From contig JBBTCJ010000150.1 of NCBI GenBank assembly GCA_038043285.1, positions 1-29,012 on the forward strand: a stretch of 29,012 nt of DNA. The letters are read 5' to 3'. Under the pieces are notes generated by a model. It had not been told where the DNA came from and made no database searches. It saw only the letters and a list, made by a program, of their open reading frames with translations. Made by a program: the position numbers and the translations under genes. This document shows, piece after piece, positions 22,457 through 29,012 of the stretch. Source of the DNA: JBBTCJ01 sp038043285. GTDB lineage: Bacteria > Planctomycetota > Phycisphaerae > UBA1845. Position 1 is the first letter of the stretch; every line of letters begins with the position of its first letter.

Positions 22457-25400
22457 ATGGGCAGCTCCATCGAGATCACTCCGGAACTCCTCGCAGGCTT
22501 CCTCGACGAAGCCCCCGAATACCTCGACATGCTCGACGTCGGGCTGATGGAGCTGGAATCCAAGGCCGGTTCGGGCGTGCTTTCGCTCGACGCTCCCGAA
22601 GATCAGGAGCAGATGAACACCATGTTCCGGGCGGCCCACAGCCTCAAGGGACTCGCCGCCGCCTTCGGATTCGACAAGATCAAAGAGTTGACCCACCGCA
22701 TGGAAACCCTCTTCGACCACGTCCGCATGCGCAAGCGCGATCTGTCCGCCGAGAGCTTCGAAGTGCTCTTCCAAGTGTTCGATCGTCTCAAGGCCCTGGT
22801 GCACGAACTCAGCGAACCCACAGGCGCCGGCGCCGACGTGGAGATCGGAGATATCCTGGCGGCGCTCGATCGCATCCTCGGATCGCCCGCGTTCGCCGCC
22901 CCCGCCGCGAAACCCGCGCCGACCAAGGTCGCGGAACCGCGCGTCGAGAACCCCGCGCCGCCGCCACCCGTAACGCCCCAGCCTTCCGCCGCCGGCGCCG
23001 TTCAGAGCGAAGTCCTTGCCGATCCCGAACTCGCCGCTGTCTTTGTCGAGGCCACCGTGGAAGCGGTGGATGAGATGACGCAGGGCCTGCTCGGGCTGGA
23101 AAACGATCCGACCAACGCGGCTTTGCTCAACACCGTCTTTCGCTGCGCGCACAACGTCAAGGGTGCTTCCGGCGCCGTCGGGTTCCGCGGGATGAATCGC
23201 CTTACTCACGAAATGGAGACGGTCTTCGATCATCTCCGAAACGGTCGCATCGTGCTCAACGACGTCTTGATGAACACTTTGTTCCACACCCTCGATCGTC
23301 TCCGCGCCGCCGCCGACGCCATCAAGGCGGGGCGATTTGAGGATCTTCCGCCCGCACAGGTTGAGGATGGCGTTCGCGAGCTGGCCTCGCATTCCGCGGC
23401 CTGCGCCGTCCAGACCGACCAGCGCGACGGTGTCGTGTCCAGCCTCGACCCGTCGAACCTGAGCGGTGTCCCCGTGACGCCCGCTCCGGCTGTTTGTGAC
23501 GGGGAGGGCGATGGACGCTGGACCGTTTGCGTCACCTTCGCCGACGGCTTTAGCGAAGCGCCGATCCAGGCCTATTTGATCTTCAACAAGCTCAACGACA
23601 TCGGCTCCGTGCACCGTTCCGAGCCGGATCTCGATTCCCTTGCCGGCGACAGCATCGTGAAGCAGGTCACGTTTACGGTGGAGTGTGACGCATCGGGCGG
23701 GGACATCGAACAGGCGGTAAGAGCCTACACCGTGGAATCCGTGACCGTAGTCGCGGCCATGGTCCAGGTCGATGCCACGCCCTCAGGCGGCTCCTCGAAG
23801 GCGAACGCCGCGGCCGTTTCCACGACCTCCGCCGTGTCGGCCGCTCCGGTACCTTCAGCGCCGGTCCTCGCCGCTGCCGCGCCGGCCGCAAGCCAATCCA
23901 TGGCCCGGGAAACAACCAAGGCCACGGCGACCGTGCCGCCGGTTCGCACGTCCGCGAACGATTCTGCGGCACCGCCGAAAAAGCCGACGGTCGCGGCGAA
24001 AGTCGCCGCGGGTGCGACGTCCAAGGCGGACGCCGCGAAGCCCGACGCCGGGCAGCCCAAGACCACCGAGACGCTTCGCGTCGATCAGGAGCGATTGGAT
24101 CAGCTCATGAATCTCGGCGGTGAACTGGTGATTAACCGCGCCAGGTTCGTCCAGATTCACGGGCGTTTCCGCGACGTTTTCGACGGGCGCAACCTTGCCT
24201 ACCTCGTCGATGACATGACCGAACGCGTCCATCGCCTGGGCGAACAGGTTGACTCCCTCCGAAAAGGCTCGGAAGGGCGGCGCGAAATCGACGAAATCAA
24301 CGACCACCTCGGACACCTTGGGCACAGTTTCCAATCCGTCCGCAACGTCGTACAGCAGGTCCACGAGCTGCGTACCGCCATGTTCGACTTCGACGAGGCC
24401 CTGCACGGGCTTACCCGCGTCTCCGATGGCATCCAGAAGGGAATCATGGGAACGCGAATGGTTCCCATCGGCCCGCTCTTCGGCCGCTTCAAGCGCGTCA
24501 TCCGCGACGTCGCCAAGACCTGCGGCAAGCAGATTCAACTGGTCCTTCAGGGCGAGCACACCGAGCTGGACAAGCGGATGATCGACGAACTCGGCGATCC
24601 CCTGACCCACATGGTCCGCAACAGCGTCGACCACGGCATTGAGACTCCCGACGTACGCGTCGCCGCCGGAAAGGATCCCACCGGGACGATCACTCTCGAA
24701 GCCTCCCACCGTGGAAACAGCATCTGCGTCGTAGTTTCCGACGATGGTCAGGGCGTCAACCTCGATCGCGTCAAGGCCAAAATCATCGAGCGCGAACTCG
24801 CCACCCCCGCTCAGGTCGAGAAGATGACCGACCGCGAGATCGTCTCTTACGTCATGAAGCCCGGCTTCTCCACCGCCCAGACCATCACCGACATCTCTGG
24901 TCGCGGCATGGGTATGGACATCGTCATCAGCAAGATCGAAAAGCTCAGCGGGACCGTCGACATCGACTCGATCCCGGGAAAGGGCAGCCGCGTCACCATC
25001 AAGTTGCCGCTGACCTTGGCCATCCTCCGTTCCCTCGTGGCCCGGATCGGCAAGGGCGTCTATGCCATTCCCCTGGAGACCGTCGCCGAAATCATCACCG
25101 TCAGTCGCTCGCAGATACAATGCGTCCAGCGCCGCCAGGTCGTACGCATCCGCGAGCGGGTCATCCCCGTGGCCGCCTTCGAGGAAATCTTCGGGACGTC
25201 GCTGCCCAACCTGCAAACCAAAACCCGCGAAAACGACGAGCTCACCCTGGTCATCGTCGGCTTCGAGAACAGCAAGATCGGCCTGGTTGTCGACCAGTTG
25301 CTCGGGCAGGAGGACGTGGTCATCAAGTCCATCGCCGAGAACTATCGCAACGTGAAGGGCATCGCCGGCGCCTCCATTCGAGGAGACGGCTCGGTGTCCT

Positions 25401-25492
25401 TGATCCTGGACATCAACGCCATGATGGAAATGGCTTCGCGCATGGAGCGGCAAGCCGCCGTCCTGGCGACGCCGACGCCGGTGGGAGCGTAA
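22457..25492 (+). CDS. cheA: Chemotaxis histidine kinase CheA with two Hpt domains
   Basis: CheA autophosphorylates and passes phosphate to CheY and CheB. The 1011-residue protein is longer than the usual 650-750. In order it has Hpt 1 (about 6-140, His61 in A-A-H-S-L-K-G), a Pro/Ala linker, Hpt 2 (about 186-310, His232 in C-A-H-N-V-K-G), a P2-like regulator-binding domain (about 352-437), a long Ala/Pro linker (440-538), a dimerisation region (543-668), the ATPase domain (about 670-853) with N box Asn722, D-D-G-Q-G (762-766) and G-R-G-M-G-M-D (815-821), and a CheW-like domain (about 855-995). Both Hpt domains keep the His and Lys. The dimerisation region is about 125 residues rather than about 60. 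The start at 22457 has TAGGA upstream. No receiver domain is attached. Confidence 0.95.
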   Translation: MGSSIEITPELLAGFLDEAPEYLDMLDVGLMELESKAGSGVLSLDAPEDQEQMNTMFRAAHSLKGLAAAFGFDKIKELTHRMETLFDHVRMRKRDLSAESFEVLFQVFDRLKALVHELSEPTGAGADVEIGDILAALDRILGSPAFAAPAAKPAPTKVAEPRVENPAPPPPVTPQPSAAGAVQSEVLADPELAAVFVEATVEAVDEMTQGLLGLENDPTNAALLNTVFRCAHNVKGASGAVGFRGMNRLTHEMETVFDHLRNGRIVLNDVLMNTLFHTLDRLRAAADAIKAGRFEDLPPAQVEDGVRELASHSAACAVQTDQRDGVVSSLDPSNLSGVPVTPAPAVCDGEGDGRWTVCVTFADGFSEAPIQAYLIFNKLNDIGSVHRSEPDLDSLAGDSIVKQVTFTVECDASGGDIEQAVRAYTVESVTVVAAMVQVDATPSGGSSKANAAAVSTTSAVSAAPVPSAPVLAAAAPAASQSMARETTKATATVPPVRTSANDSAAPPKKPTVAAKVAAGATSKADAAKPDAGQPKTTETLRVDQERLDQLMNLGGELVINRARFVQIHGRFRDVFDGRNLAYLVDDMTERVHRLGEQVDSLRKGSEGRREIDEINDHLGHLGHSFQSVRNVVQQVHELRTAMFDFDEALHGLTRVSDGIQKGIMGTRMVPIGPLFGRFKRVIRDVAKTCGKQIQLVLQGEHTELDKRMIDELGDPLTHMVRNSVDHGIETPDVRVAAGKDPTGTITLEASHRGNSICVVVSDDGQGVNLDRVKAKIIERELATPAQVEKMTDREIVSYVMKPGFSTAQTITDISGRGMGMDIVISKIEKLSGTVDIDSIPGKGSRVTIKLPLTLAILRSLVARIGKGVYAIPLETVAEIITVSRSQIQCVQRRQVVRIRERVIPVAAFEEIFGTSLPNLQTKTRENDELTLVIVGFENSKIGLVVDQLLGQEDVVIKSIAENYRNVKGIAGASIRGDGSVSLILDINAMMEMASRMERQAAVLATPTPVGA

Positions 25493-25495
25493 TTC

Positions 25496-26683
25496 GTGAC
25501 CATTGCGACCGACCCCAATCTGGCCATCGCCTTGCGAACCGTGGCCGTGAACGGTTCCTACAACGCCTCGCGGGCCATGTCCAAGTGGCTCCGCCGCGGC
25601 GTGCGCCTCACCAGCGAAGGGTTCAAGACCGTCCCGATTGCCGAGGCCTCCGCCACCCTGGGGCAGCCGGATGATCCCATCGCGGCCATCCATCTTCCGC
25701 TGGCCGGCGACGTCTCCGGCGACATGCTCCTGACCTTCCCAGAGAGCGTCGCCCTTCGCCTGGCCGAGATCATCATGCAAGCCCCCGAGGGCAGCGCCGA
25801 GACTCTCGGTGAACTCGAACAATCCTGTCTTCAGGAGACCGGAAACATCGTCGCCAGCGCCTACGCGAACAGTCTGGCCAAGTGGCTGAAGCTGACGATC
25901 GAGCCTGCCGCCCCGACCTTCTGTCACGACATGGTGTGTTCGGTCATCGATCCCGTCCTGAGCGAACAGGCAAGATACCACGATGACCTGCTGATGGCCG
26001 TTACCGAATTTCTTCTTGACGCCCGGCGAATGCAATGGGGGATGCTGCTGCTGCCCAGCGAGGCGTCATGGCATTTGATCGAGGAGCGCTGCCGACTGGA
26101 CGCCTTCCGTCAAAACGCCCTCCAGACCATCGCGGTCAACGGCGCCTTCAATGCCTCGCGGGCCATGTCCAAATGGCTCAAACGCGGAGTCAAGCTGACC
26201 ACCGAGGGATTCGAACGCCTTCCCCTCGACGGACTCGCCGCCAAGTTCGACGAGTCAAAACCGGTGGTGGCCATGCGAACCTCGTTGACGGACCAGATGC
26301 ACGGTTGCTCACTGCTGGTCATGAAGGAAGAACACGCCTGCCGACTCGCCGACCTGCTGCTAGGTCAGCCTATCGGAACGGCCGACCTGAGCGGTGAACT
26401 CGAACAGTCCGCCCTGCAAGAAACGACCAACATCGTCGCCAGCGCCTTTGTCAACAGCCTGTCGACGTGGCTCGACATCGTCATTCGCCCGGGCGCACCC
26501 GAGTTCGCCCTGGACCTTCCGGCGGCCCTTTGCGAAAGCGTTCTGGCGGAACAGGCCATGGTCAGCGACGAAGTCTTCGCCGCACGAACGGATTTTCTCC
26601 TCGACGAGCAGTGGGCCGAATGGGAGTTCGTCCTGCTGCCTTCGCCGTCGGCCTTACGCTTGATCGAGTCGTCGTGTCGTTAG
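25496..26683 (+). CDS. cheC: Tandem CheC-like phosphatase (two fused domains)
   Basis: CheC proteins dephosphorylate CheY-P and bind CheD. This 395-residue protein is two homologous halves, about 8-200 and 204-395. Each begins A-L-x-T-x-A-V-N-G-x-x-N-A-S-R-A-M-S-K-W (12-31 and 208-227) and later has L-E-Q-S-x-L-Q-E-T-x-N-I-V-A-S-A (107-122 and 302-317). The second motif keeps the catalytic E-x-x-N: Glu114/Asn117 and Glu309/Asn312. The first motif aligns with the other CheC site (E-x-G-N-I-G-A-G-N-A), but Glu and Asn are replaced by Thr and Val, so each half seems to have one site. It starts with GTG at 25496, three bases after the cheA stop, with GGGAG upstream. A scaffold role instead of catalysis is possible. 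Confidence 0.85.
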   Translation: MTIATDPNLAIALRTVAVNGSYNASRAMSKWLRRGVRLTSEGFKTVPIAEASATLGQPDDPIAAIHLPLAGDVSGDMLLTFPESVALRLAEIIMQAPEGSAETLGELEQSCLQETGNIVASAYANSLAKWLKLTIEPAAPTFCHDMVCSVIDPVLSEQARYHDDLLMAVTEFLLDARRMQWGMLLLPSEASWHLIEERCRLDAFRQNALQTIAVNGAFNASRAMSKWLKRGVKLTTEGFERLPLDGLAAKFDESKPVVAMRTSLTDQMHGCSLLVMKEEHACRLADLLLGQPIGTADLSGELEQSALQETTNIVASAFVNSLSTWLDIVIRPGAPEFALDLPAALCESVLAEQAMVSDEVFAARTDFLLDEQWAEWEFVLLPSPSALRLIESSCR

Positions 26684-26706
26684 TGAGTTGAACCAGAGAT
26701 TCGGTA

Positions 26707-27231
26707 ATGAATGCATTGCCTTCAACCCAGACCTTACCAACCGCGGAAGCGTCACGTTCTGCCGGCGGGATCGTCCATTCCGTAGGCATTGCCGGGCTGA
26801 AAGTCGTCCGCGCTCCGGATCGGATTCGCACCGTCCTGGGTTCCTGCGTCGGCATCGCGGTCTACGACCGCGTCGCCAAACTCGGAGCACTCGGGCACGT
26901 GATTCTTCCGGACTCCAAAGAGGGCAGCGGCGATCCGGGCAAGTTCGCCGACACCGCTGTCGACATGCTCATGGAAATGTTGGTCGAGGAGGGCGCCGAC
27001 AGGAAGCGCATCAAGGCCAAGATTGCCGGTGGCGCCGCGATGTTTGCAACGGCTACCCAAAACGGGCTGGGCGACCGCAACGTCGCCGCCGTGCGCGCCA
27101 GGCTCGAGCACCATTCGATCCGCCTGATTGCGTCAGCCGTCGGCGGCACGAGGGGTAGGAAGATGATGCTCGATCCGGGTTCCGGCGACGTGCTGGTCGA
27201 AATCATTGGAGAAGCGCCTGAATGTATATGA
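26707..27231 (+). CDS. cheD: Chemoreceptor glutamine deamidase CheD
   Basis: CheD deamidates receptor glutamines to glutamates and, in species with CheC, binds CheC to tune its activity. The 174-residue protein has T-V-L-G-S-C-V-G-I (42-50) with the catalytic Cys47, G-A-L-G-H-V-I-L-P (60-68) with His64, A-K-I-A-G-G-A-A-M-F (104-113), and G-G-T-R-G-R-K (145-151). The Cys-His spacing of 17 residues is as in known CheD. The N-terminal 22 residues are variable. The gene is 23 bases after the double cheC, which supports a CheC-CheD pair. The ribosome binding site is weak. Confidence 0.94.
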   Translation: MNALPSTQTLPTAEASRSAGGIVHSVGIAGLKVVRAPDRIRTVLGSCVGIAVYDRVAKLGALGHVILPDSKEGSGDPGKFADTAVDMLMEMLVEEGADRKRIKAKIAGGAAMFATATQNGLGDRNVAAVRARLEHHSIRLIASAVGGTRGRKMMLDPGSGDVLVEIIGEAPECI

Positions 27232-27244
27232 GTGTGCATCCCTG

Positions 27245-27283
27245 AACCTCTCTCCCCTGGCGGGGCGGAGGGTAGGGTAAAAG
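27245..27283. repeat. Degenerate GC-rich repeat in the cheD-cheY spacer
   Basis: The stretch CCTCTCTCCCC-TGGC-GGGGCGGAGGG followed by TAGGGT forms an imperfect hairpin. It resembles a dispersed intergenic element with CCCTCTCCC/GGGAGAGGG arms that I associate with several GC-rich genomes. It lies just after the cheD stop and might attenuate read-through. Confidence 0.35.
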
Positions 27284-27285
27284 GC

Positions 27286-27314
27286 TTGCCGTCATTCTTA
27301 GCGAAGCAAAGAAT
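27286..27314 (+). promoter_or_regulatory. Promoter-like sequence before the second cheY
   Basis: TTGCCG (27286-27291) and AAGAAT (27309-27314) are 17 bases apart, each 4 of 6 to the sigma-70 consensus, in a locally less GC-rich stretch. It would let the second cheY be expressed apart from the cheW-cheD run. The -10 lies between two copies of a direct repeat. Confidence 0.3.
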
Positions 27315-27329
27315 CTCGGTCTTAGCGAA
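27296..27329. promoter_or_regulatory. Direct repeats TCTTAGCGAA flanking the -10
   Basis: TCTTAGCGAA occurs exactly at 27296-27305 and 27320-27329, with starts 24 bases apart, on either side of the -10-like hexamer. The second copy falls where transcription would begin. The position suggests a regulator or sigma-factor site for the second cheY. Confidence 0.35.
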
Positions 27330-27381
27330 CCGATTGTTCGATGGTGTGGAGTTGAGTCGATCTCTGATCGAGGAGTCAGCC

Positions 27382-27747
27382 GTGGCCACGCGAGTGCTCG
27401 TCGTTGATGATGCGAAGTTCATGAGGCACATGATCAAGAACATCCTCACCGGGATGGGCTGCGAGATCGTCGGCGAAGCCTCCGACGGCGGCGAAGCCGT
27501 CGACCTCTACAAACAGCTTCACCCCGATGTGGTCACCCTCGACATCGTCATGCCGAAGATTGGGGGAATTGATGCCCTCAAGGCCATCCGCACCAGCGAT
27601 CCCAATGCCAAGGTCATCATGATCTCCGCCATTGACCAGCGCGAACCACTCATGGAGGCCCTCAAGCTCGGGGCCGTCGACTACGTCGTCAAGCCCTTCG
27701 AGAAGGATCGCGTCGAGGAGGCGATCCACCGCGTGATGGCCGGCTGA
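27382..27747 (+). CDS. cheY: Second CheY-like response regulator
   Basis: This is a single receiver domain of 121 residues with Asp9-Asp10, the phosphoacceptor Asp54 (T-L-D-I-V-M-P), Ser82 and Lys104 (V-K-P-F). It has no output domain. It is clearly different from the CheY at 19668-20048: Ser instead of Thr at the switch position, and I-V-M-P-K-I-G-G instead of W-N-M-P-N-M-D-G after the phosphorylation site. It starts with GTG at 27382, with GAGGAG six bases upstream; the open frame before it is leader. A 150-base spacer with its own promoter-like sequence separates it from cheD, so it may be expressed separately. Confidence 0.94.
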   Translation: MATRVLVVDDAKFMRHMIKNILTGMGCEIVGEASDGGEAVDLYKQLHPDVVTLDIVMPKIGGIDALKAIRTSDPNAKVIMISAIDQREPLMEALKLGAVDYVVKPFEKDRVEEAIHRVMAG

Positions 27748-27825
27748 TGCCATGGGGCGCGTCGAGTCCTGATTGATCCCTGGTGCCCCGTGGCGGTGGA
27801 AATGACGCGTGGAGGCAGACCTTCC

Positions 27826-27876
27826 GACACCCCTTGCCGTGGATCAGAACCACGACAGTATGGAGCGGTGTCTTTT
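27826..27876 (+). terminator. Possible intrinsic terminator after the second cheY
   Basis: GACACC (27826-27831) pairs with GGTGTC (27867-27872) around an inner CGTGG/CCACG hairpin (27838-27842 and 27850-27854), and TTTTCTT follows directly. It lies about 80 bases after the cheY stop in the space before the converging cheB. The outer stem is only 6 bp, so strength is uncertain. Confidence 0.35.
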
Positions 27877-27908
27877 CTTCATGCGTACGGTACTCGTTCA
27901 GACGTGAT

Positions 27909-28970
27909 TCACGCCGTGGCCGTCTGTTCCACCTGGAGCAGACGCACGAGGACGTCGGGGATTTCGGTCAGGGAAACGACTTGGTCGATGCACCCCGTAT
28001 CAAACGCAGCCTTGGGCATGCCGTAGACGATGCTGCTGGCTTGATCCTGTGCCAGCGTCTTTGCCCCGACCATCCTGAGTTTGCGAATGCCGTCCGCTCC
28101 ATCAACGCCCATTCCGGTCATCACCAGGGCGATGGCCTTCGGTCCATAGACACTGGCCACGCTTTCAAACAGGGCGTCCACGGAAGGGCGAAACCCGCTG
28201 ATCTTGGGGCCTCGATCGAGCGATGCAACGGTCCGCCCACTGCGCTTGGTGATACGAAGGTGCTGATCTCCGGGGGCGATCAACAACCGCCCGGGGCGTA
28301 ATTCACTCCCCTCGCCGGCCTCCAGAACCTCAAGCTCGCTGATCCCGTTAAGCCGCTGGGCAAAAGGTCCGGTGAAATCCGCGGGCATGTGCTGCGTCAC
28401 GACGACCGGTGGAAACTCCTTCGGAAGCGTGGGAATCAGTTTGTGCAACGTCGCCGGACCACCGGCGCTGATGCCGATCGCCACCACCCGATCGAGCGTG
28501 CCGATCTCCGCGCTCCGCGCACGCATGACCCGGGTCGTGGCGTGTTTCCCAATCCGATCGTGATTCGATGCGTACGCCGCCTCGATCGCCCGGATGACCT
28601 TGTCGCGGAAGTTTGCCAGCGAGGCGTCTTTGTCCGCCAGCGGCTTGGCCACGTAGTCAACCGCCCCAAGCTCCAGCGCCCGGAACGTCAGTTCCGCACC
28701 CGCCTGCGTCTTGGTGGAAACCATGATGACCGGCAGCGGCTTGGTCTTCATGACCCATTCGAGAACCTGCAAGCCGTCCAACCCGGGCATCTCGATGTCC
28801 AAGGTGACGACGTCGGGCTTAAGCTCCTCGATCCGCTTCAGCGCCTCGGTGCCGTTCTGCGCGGCTCCGATAACTTCCATGTGCGGGGCGCTGGACACGG
28901 CGCCTTTGAGAACCGTGCGCATGAAAATGGAATCGTCGACGATCAGGACACGAATGGGACGGGATGCCAC
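27909..28970 (-). CDS. cheB: Chemoreceptor methylesterase/deamidase CheB
   Basis: CheB removes receptor methyl groups and is activated by phosphorylation from CheA. The 353-residue protein has an N-terminal receiver domain (about 5-125) with Asp12-Asp13, phosphoacceptor Asp58 (T-L-D-I-E-M-P) and Lys109, then a linker and the esterase domain (about 160-345). The catalytic triad is Ser168 (G-I-S-A-G-G-P), His194 (T-Q-H-M-P) and Asp290 (M-G-V-D-G-A-D-G). The segment Q-D-Q-A-S-S-I-V-Y-G-M-P-K-A-A (308-322) is typical. It starts with GTG at 28970, with AAGGAG seven bases upstream (plus-strand 28978-28983). It converges on the cheY gene rather than lying in the cheA operon. Its promoter lies mostly outside the window. 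Confidence 0.96.
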   Translation of the reverse strand: MASRPIRVLIVDDSIFMRTVLKGAVSSAPHMEVIGAAQNGTEALKRIEELKPDVVTLDIEMPGLDGLQVLEWVMKTKPLPVIMVSTKTQAGAELTFRALELGAVDYVAKPLADKDASLANFRDKVIRAIEAAYASNHDRIGKHATTRVMRARSAEIGTLDRVVAIGISAGGPATLHKLIPTLPKEFPPVVVTQHMPADFTGPFAQRLNGISELEVLEAGEGSELRPGRLLIAPGDQHLRITKRSGRTVASLDRGPKISGFRPSVDALFESVASVYGPKAIALVMTGMGVDGADGIRKLRMVGAKTLAQDQASSIVYGMPKAAFDTGCIDQVVSLTEIPDVLVRLLQVEQTATA

Positions 28971-29012
28971 GGCACGGCTCCTTCGGTTGGAAAGAACGAT
29001 ATCCCTTGTTGC

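Noticed and set aside
23855..26035. A 726-codon open frame on the minus strand.
   Set aside because: It lies opposite cheA and the double cheC, both well supported. The product is a low-complexity Asp/Gly/His-rich shadow.
1..29012. CRISPR arrays, tRNA, rRNA and prophage genes.
   Set aside because: I looked for regularly spaced repeats, tRNA-like cloverleaf ends and phage or toxin-antitoxin genes and found none that I could support.

Overview
The window is GC-rich bacterial chromosome with tightly packed genes on both strands. It most likely comes from a member of the Planctomycetota, perhaps Phycisphaerae-like. The best evidence is a secreted protein built from CC-x-PDGSC cysteine repeats (12823-14097), a DXS of an unusual motif type (7253-9229), a 251-residue protein that resembles a family I know only from planctomycetes (11470-12225), and GC-rich palindromic repeats between genes. 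This placement is inference, because there is no rRNA gene or universal marker in the window.

Positions 1-6036 hold a small membrane protein (minus strand), then moaC, a long-chain polyprenyl diphosphate synthase, a secreted helical-repeat protein and a membrane-bound nucleoside-sugar 4,6-dehydratase on the plus strand. Positions 6282-11045 read leftward as adk, ispA, dxs and nadK. This is an isoprenoid-precursor block: DXS makes DXP, IspA builds farnesyl diphosphate, and NAD kinase supplies the NADP pool. With the long-chain synthase at 1336-2316, both short- and long-chain prenyl synthesis are represented.

Positions 11470-15486 hold the conserved hypothetical gene, which has the best sigma-70-like promoter in the window. 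Next comes a structured, repeat-containing spacer, then the Cys-rich secreted protein, which is interrupted by a 10-N assembly gap, and finally a PPK2 polyphosphate kinase on the minus strand. A complete smc follows at 16058-19624.

Positions 19668-28970 form a nearly complete chemosensory cluster. cheX and cheY run leftward with overlapping codons. cheW, cheR, cheA, a double cheC, cheD and a second cheY run rightward, and cheB converges on them. The cluster has several unusual parts. CheA carries two Hpt domains and a dimerisation region about twice the usual length. The CheC protein is a tandem fusion in which each half appears to keep only one ExxN active site. There are two CheY proteins, one of them translationally coupled to its own CheX phosphatase. 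No chemoreceptor or flagellar gene lies inside the window. This cluster is the strongest candidate for an unusual system here: a two-phosphodonor kinase feeding two response regulators that are drained by two different kinds of phosphatase.

Regulatory signals of note are an AT-rich perfect inverted repeat before the polyprenyl synthase, a palindrome over the possible start codons of the first gene, a GEMM-like structured leader before the Cys-rich protein, and direct repeats flanking a promoter-like sequence before the second cheY.
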